Made by a program: the position numbers and the translations under genes. A stretch of DNA of 64,000 nucleotides from Owenia fusiformis (taxonomy: Eukaryota; Annelida; Polychaeta; Sabellida; Oweniidae). Positions 1-64,000 of this stretch are shown here, piece by piece. The notes under the pieces were generated by a model. The model saw only the letters and a list, made by a program, of their open reading frames with translations, was not told where the DNA came from and ran no database searches. Location: assembly GCA_903813345.2 (NCBI GenBank), contig CAIIXF020000002.1, positions 15,074,467 to 15,138,466 on the forward strand, given 5' to 3'. Each line of letters begins with the position of its first letter. The stretch's first letter is position 1.

Positions 1-2875
1 CTGTATCATCCCTACATCATTAGCACCATCTCCTATTGCAAGTGTGATCATATTAAAGTGAACCAAGTAACTGTTGAAGTATGGTAACCTTAATATTACC
101 TGTATCATCCCTACATCATTAGCACCATCTCCTATTGCGAGAGTGATCATATTAAAGTGAAGCAAGTAACTGTTCAAGTATGATAACCTTAATATTACCT
201 GTATCATCCCTACATCATTAGCACCATCTCCTATTGCAAGAGTGATCATATTAAAGTGAAGCAAGTAACTGTTGAAGTTTGATAACCTTAATATTACCTG
301 TATCATCCCTACATCATTAGCACCATCTCCTATTGCAAGAGTGATCATATTAAAGTGAAGCAAGTAACTGTTGAAGTATGATAACCTTAATATTACCTGT
401 ATCATCCCTACATCATTAGCACCATCTCCTATTGCAAGAGTGATCATATTAAAGTGAAGCAAGTAACTAGCTGTTGAAGTATGATAACCTTAATATTACC
501 TGTATCATCCCTACATCATTAGCACCATCTCCTATTGCGAGAGTGATCATATTAAAGTGAAGCAAGTAACTGTTGAAGTATGATAACCTTAATATTACCT
601 GTATCATCCCTACATCATTAGCACCATCTCCTATTGCGAGAGTGATCATATTAAAGTGAAGCAAGTAACTGTTGAAGTATGATAACCTTAATATTACCTG
701 TATCATCCCTACATCATTAGCACCATCTCCTATTGCAAGTGTGATCATATTAAAGTGAAGCAAGTAACTGTTGAAGTATGATAACCTTAATATTACCTGT
801 ATCATCCCTACATCATTAGCACCATCTCCTATTGCAAGAGTGATCATATTAAAGTGAAGCAAATAACTGTTGAAGTATGATAACCTTAATATTACCTGTA
901 TCATCCCTACATCATTAGCACCATCTCCTATTGCAAGAGTGATCATATTAAAGTGAAGCAAATAACTGTTGAAGTATGATAACCTTAATATTACCTGTAT
1001 CATCCCTACATCATTAGCACCATCTCCTATTGCAAGTGTGATCATATTAAAGTGAAGCAAGTAACTGTTGAAGTATGATAACCTTAATATTACCTGTATC
1101 ATCCCTACATCATTAGCACCATCTCCTATTGCAAGTGTGATCATATTAAAGTGAAGCAAATAACTGTTGAAGTATGATAACCTTAATATTACCTGTATCA
1201 TCCCTACATCATTAGCACCATCTCCTATTGCAAGTGTGATCATATTAAAGTGAAGCAAGTAACTGTTGAAGTATGATAACCTTAATATTACCTGTATCAT
1301 CCCTACATCATTAGCCCCATCTCCTATTGCAAGAGTGATCATATTAAAGTGAAGCAAATAACTGTTGAAGTATGATAACCTTAATATTACCTGTATCATC
1401 CCTACATCATTAGCACCATCTCCTATTGCAAGTGTGATCATACTAAAGTGAAGCAAGTAACTGTTGAAGTATGATAACCTTAATATTACCTGTATCATCC
1501 CTACATCATTAGCACCATCTCCTATTGCAAGAGTGATCATATTAAAGTGAAGCAAGTAACTGTTGAAGTATGATAACCTTAATATTACCTGTATCATCCC
1601 TACATCATTAGCACCATCTCCTATTGCAAGAGTGATCATATTAAAGTGAAGCAAGTAACTGTTGAAGTATGATAACCTTAATATTACCTGTATCATCCCT
1701 ACATCATTAGCACCATCTCCTATTGCAAGTGTGATCATATTAAAGTGAAGCAAATAACTGTTGAAGTATGATAACCTTAATATTACCTGTATCATCCCTA
1801 CATCATTAGCACCATCTCCTATTGCAAGTGTGATCATATTAAAGTGAAGCAAATAACTGTTGAAGTATGATAACCTTAATATTACCTGTATCATCCCTAC
1901 ATCATTAGCACCATCTCCTATTGCAAGTGTGATCATATTAAAGTGAAGCAAATAACTGTTGAAGTATGATAACCTTAATATTACCTGTATCATCCCTACA
2001 TCATTAGCACCATCTCCTATTGCAAGTGTGATCATATTAAAGTGAAGCAAGTAACTGTTGAAGTATGATAACCTTAATATTACCTGTATCATCCCTACAT
2101 CATTAGCACCATCTCCTATTGCAAGAGTGATCATATTAAAGTGAAGCAAATAACTGTTGAAGTATGATAACCTTAATATTACCTGTATCATCCCTACATC
2201 ATTAGCACCATCTCCTATTGCAAGTGTGATCATATTAAAGTGAAGCAAGTAACTGTTGAAGTATGATAACCTTAATATTACCTGTATCATCCCTACATCA
2301 TTAGCACCATCTCCTATTGCAAGTGTGATCATATTAAAGTGAAGCAAATAACTGTTGAAGTATGATAACCTTAATATTACCTGTATCATCCCTACATCAT
2401 TAGCACCATCTCCTATTGCAAGTGTGATCATATTAAAGGGAAGCAAGTAACTGTTGAAGTATGATAACCTTAATATTACCTGTATCATCCCTACATCATT
2501 AGCACCATCTCCTATTGCAAGTGTGATCATATTAAAGTGAAGCAAGTAACTGTTGAAGTATGGTAACCTTAATATTACCTGTATCATCCCTACATCATTA
2601 GCACCATCTCCTATTGCAAGTGTGATCATATTAAAGTGAAGCAAATAACTGTTGAAGTATGATAACCTTAATATTACCTGTATCATCCCTACATCATTAG
2701 CACCATCTCCTATTGCGAGAGTGATCATATTAAAGTGAAGCAAATAACTGTTGAAGTATGATAACCTTAATATTACCTGTATCATCCCTACATCATTAGC
2801 ACCATCTCCTATTGCAAGTGTGATCATATTAAAGTGAAGCAAGTAACTGTTGAAGTATGATAACCTTAATATTAC

Positions 2876-62257
<59,382 letters not shown>

Positions 62258-62819
62258 CTGAAATGAAATGAATTAGTTTATATTTTACACATTTGGGGAA
62301 TGTATGAAGCATTTATCATTTTACAATCATTCCATTTTCATAAGTTTTTTCTCGTAAATAATTTATACTTGTTATATATTTCCCTTTATCTCTGGAGGAA
62401 AAAGATCAATTATCAATGCTTTTAAAGTGACATCCTTTTTATTCAGTTTTTGATGAGGTCAGTTGAAATTTTATTTTATCTCAAGTATAATGAAATGAAA
62501 CATTAAACAGTACTGCATATTAAATGATGTGTTACTATTTCAATTGCATAAAATTATTTAATCAATACAAATATTTTCAATTTTAGCAAATTAAAGATTA
62601 AACTGCCCCTTTGAATTGCAACATGGTAGAATATACGAAATTAAGTAACCTCTTGACTATTCAAAGTGATGAGATTTTACGTTACAAAAGTGTTAAATTC
62701 CTACTAAAGACCTAGAGTTGCAGAATTTTTCAATTACCTTATTTGAATCCAATTTAAACAATTTTTTAACAAGGCATTAACATGACAAAATGTCACCACC
62801 ATCTAGAAAATTTAATCAA

Positions 62820-63560
62820 TTTGAAGAAAGCTGAAAAATACCTTTTTGACTTTCTTTAAACTAAAGACCTTTTAGACCTTTTATACCAGGTCAAATCTCA
62901 AATCTAAAGTAATTTCTAAGAACTTGTAGATGATTTTGAAAAAAATTTCAAGCAAATTGAAAAAAATACCTTTTTGACCTTTATTGACCTTGAGAAGGTC
63001 ATTGATAGTCTTATCTCAAATCTATAGTAAGATTTGAAATTCTGAGATAATTTTGAAGAAAACATTTAATTAAATTGAAGCAAATTGAAAAAATACCTTT
63101 GACCTTTTTTTTATCTAAAGACTTTTTTTTACCTTTTTTAACTTGAGAGGGTCATTGAAAGTCAAATCTCAAATCTAAAGTCAGATTTGAACTTTTGAGA
63201 ACTCATAGATGATTTTGAAAAAGAATTTAATCAATTTGAAGCAAGTTGAAAAATATACCTTTTTGACCTTTTTTAACCCTTTTGACCTTCTAAAGGTCTG
63301 AGAAATTGTAGCTGATTTAGAAAAAAGATTTGGTCAAAAAATGTTAAAAAATACCTTTCTGACCTTTTTTACCTTGAGAAGGTCATTGAAGGTCAAATTT
63401 CAAATCTATAGTTAGATTTGAGCTTTTGAGAACTCGTGGATGATTTTGAAAAAAAAATTTAATCAATTTGAAGCAAGTTGAAAAATGACCTTTTTGACCT
63501 TTTTTAACTCATTTGACCTTCTAAAGGTCATTGAAGGTCAAATTTTAAATCTAAATCTTA
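62820..63560. repeat. Intronic tandem repeat, ~150-bp degenerate units
   Basis: Four to five units containing gaaaaatacctttttgacct, gagaaggtcattgaaggtca and ttgaagcaagttg phrases. No coding potential. It lies upstream of flippase exon 1 as numbered here. Confidence 0.8.
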
Positions 63561-63789
63561 ATCTAAAGTGGATCGATGGTTACTACTACCAAATTAAGCA
63601 CAACATATTGTGTATTACTCCCGTCGAGAGCTACCATGTTAGATTTTGAAAGTATAGCCTACTGTAGCCTCAAACTGTAGCCTACATATGGGCTCATATG
63701 TGTCTACTTTTCCCGTGCATGTAGGATCGCTGATGTGCTTCTATGGCGATCAGGAGTTCTAATCGTTTTTTGAATTCATTGTTTGATAC

Positions 63790-63975
63790 CCATTTCCAAT
63801 ATGGCGGTTAAACGGAAATATTATCGACGCATGCGCAACTTGGGAAACGTCAAGCCGCCATATTGATTATACCTGGCCAAAACTTTTGACACGACCAATA
63901 ATATGAAGTCCTGGTCGATACATAGGGCAGTGAGACGTTCTATAGTTGAGCTGAATGAAAGATGGCGATGTAGGA
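63790..63975. promoter_or_regulatory. Possible promoter: NRF1-like and YY1-like motifs
   Basis: gacgcatgcgcaac (about 63826-63839) fits an NRF1 site. caatatggcgg (63797) and ccgccatattg (about 63855) form an inverted pair of YY1-like sites, and gaaagatggcgatg (about 63958) is another. The patch is richer in CG than the rest of the window. It could drive the minus-strand flippase gene or a gene to the right; no transcript start can be read from sequence. Confidence 0.35.
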
Positions 63976-64000
63976 TACATTTTCAGGTATATAATGTGCA

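Noticed and set aside
62258-64000. Flippase N-terminal coding exon upstream of 62257
   Set aside because: No frame resembling the usual FxNxPQ...NHVSTAKY N-terminus was found; the exon is probably to the right of the window or too short to see.

Overview
This is a eukaryotic, AT-rich animal genome window with short spliced exons, long repeat-filled introns and many miniature transposons. The gene families (P4-ATPase flippase, microsomal UDP-glycosyltransferases, an MFSD4/NaGLT1-like transporter) and the repeat types suggest an invertebrate, plausibly a lophotrochozoan such as a mollusc. The species assignment is inference.

Backbone: one large minus-strand gene, an ATP8A-class phospholipid flippase, runs across almost the whole window. 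I reconstruct 21 consecutive internal exons (62257 down to 2876). Every junction has GT/AG splice sites and all reading phases agree, giving about 738 codons. They carry the DGET, PISL, DKTGT, TGDKQET and GDGAND motifs. The first exon(s) were not found, and the C-terminal membrane part lies beyond the left edge.

Nested genes: three plus-strand loci sit in its introns. (1) A UGT cluster at 11.7-16.9 kb: a broken copy, an intact single-exon copy and a small relic. (2) An unrecognised secreted or membrane protein at 28.7-34.1 kb, split by a 2952-bp DNA transposon with perfect 41-bp inverted ends. (3) A four-exon MFS transporter at 53.2-58.8 kb, whose third intron holds a hAT element with a perfect 8-bp target duplication. 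A Crypton/KIAA1958-like ORF at 17.3 kb adjoins a long palindrome.

Most striking feature: six exon boundaries of the flippase gene have grown into minisatellites. Each unit contains one edge of an exon, its splice site and adjoining intron: 99 bp x30 or more (exon 21 donor), 87/89 bp x about 23 (exon 19 acceptor), 67 bp x about 22 (exon 16 acceptor), 99 bp x12 (exon 14 acceptor), 136 bp x18 (exon 13 donor) and 133 bp x3 (exon 9 donor). The intact exon always sits at one end, so the gene still appears splice-competent but faces dozens of duplicate splice sites. Two arrays have periods divisible by three and open frames. The UGT pseudogene shows a similar array starting at its stop codon.

The remaining intronic DNA holds several inverted-repeat element families (about 835, 435, 450 and 1200 bp), two palindromic-unit arrays arranged as a possible 6.4-kb foldback element, two long palindromes and intronic satellites. 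Coordinates come from reading by eye; splice positions may be off by one or two bases.
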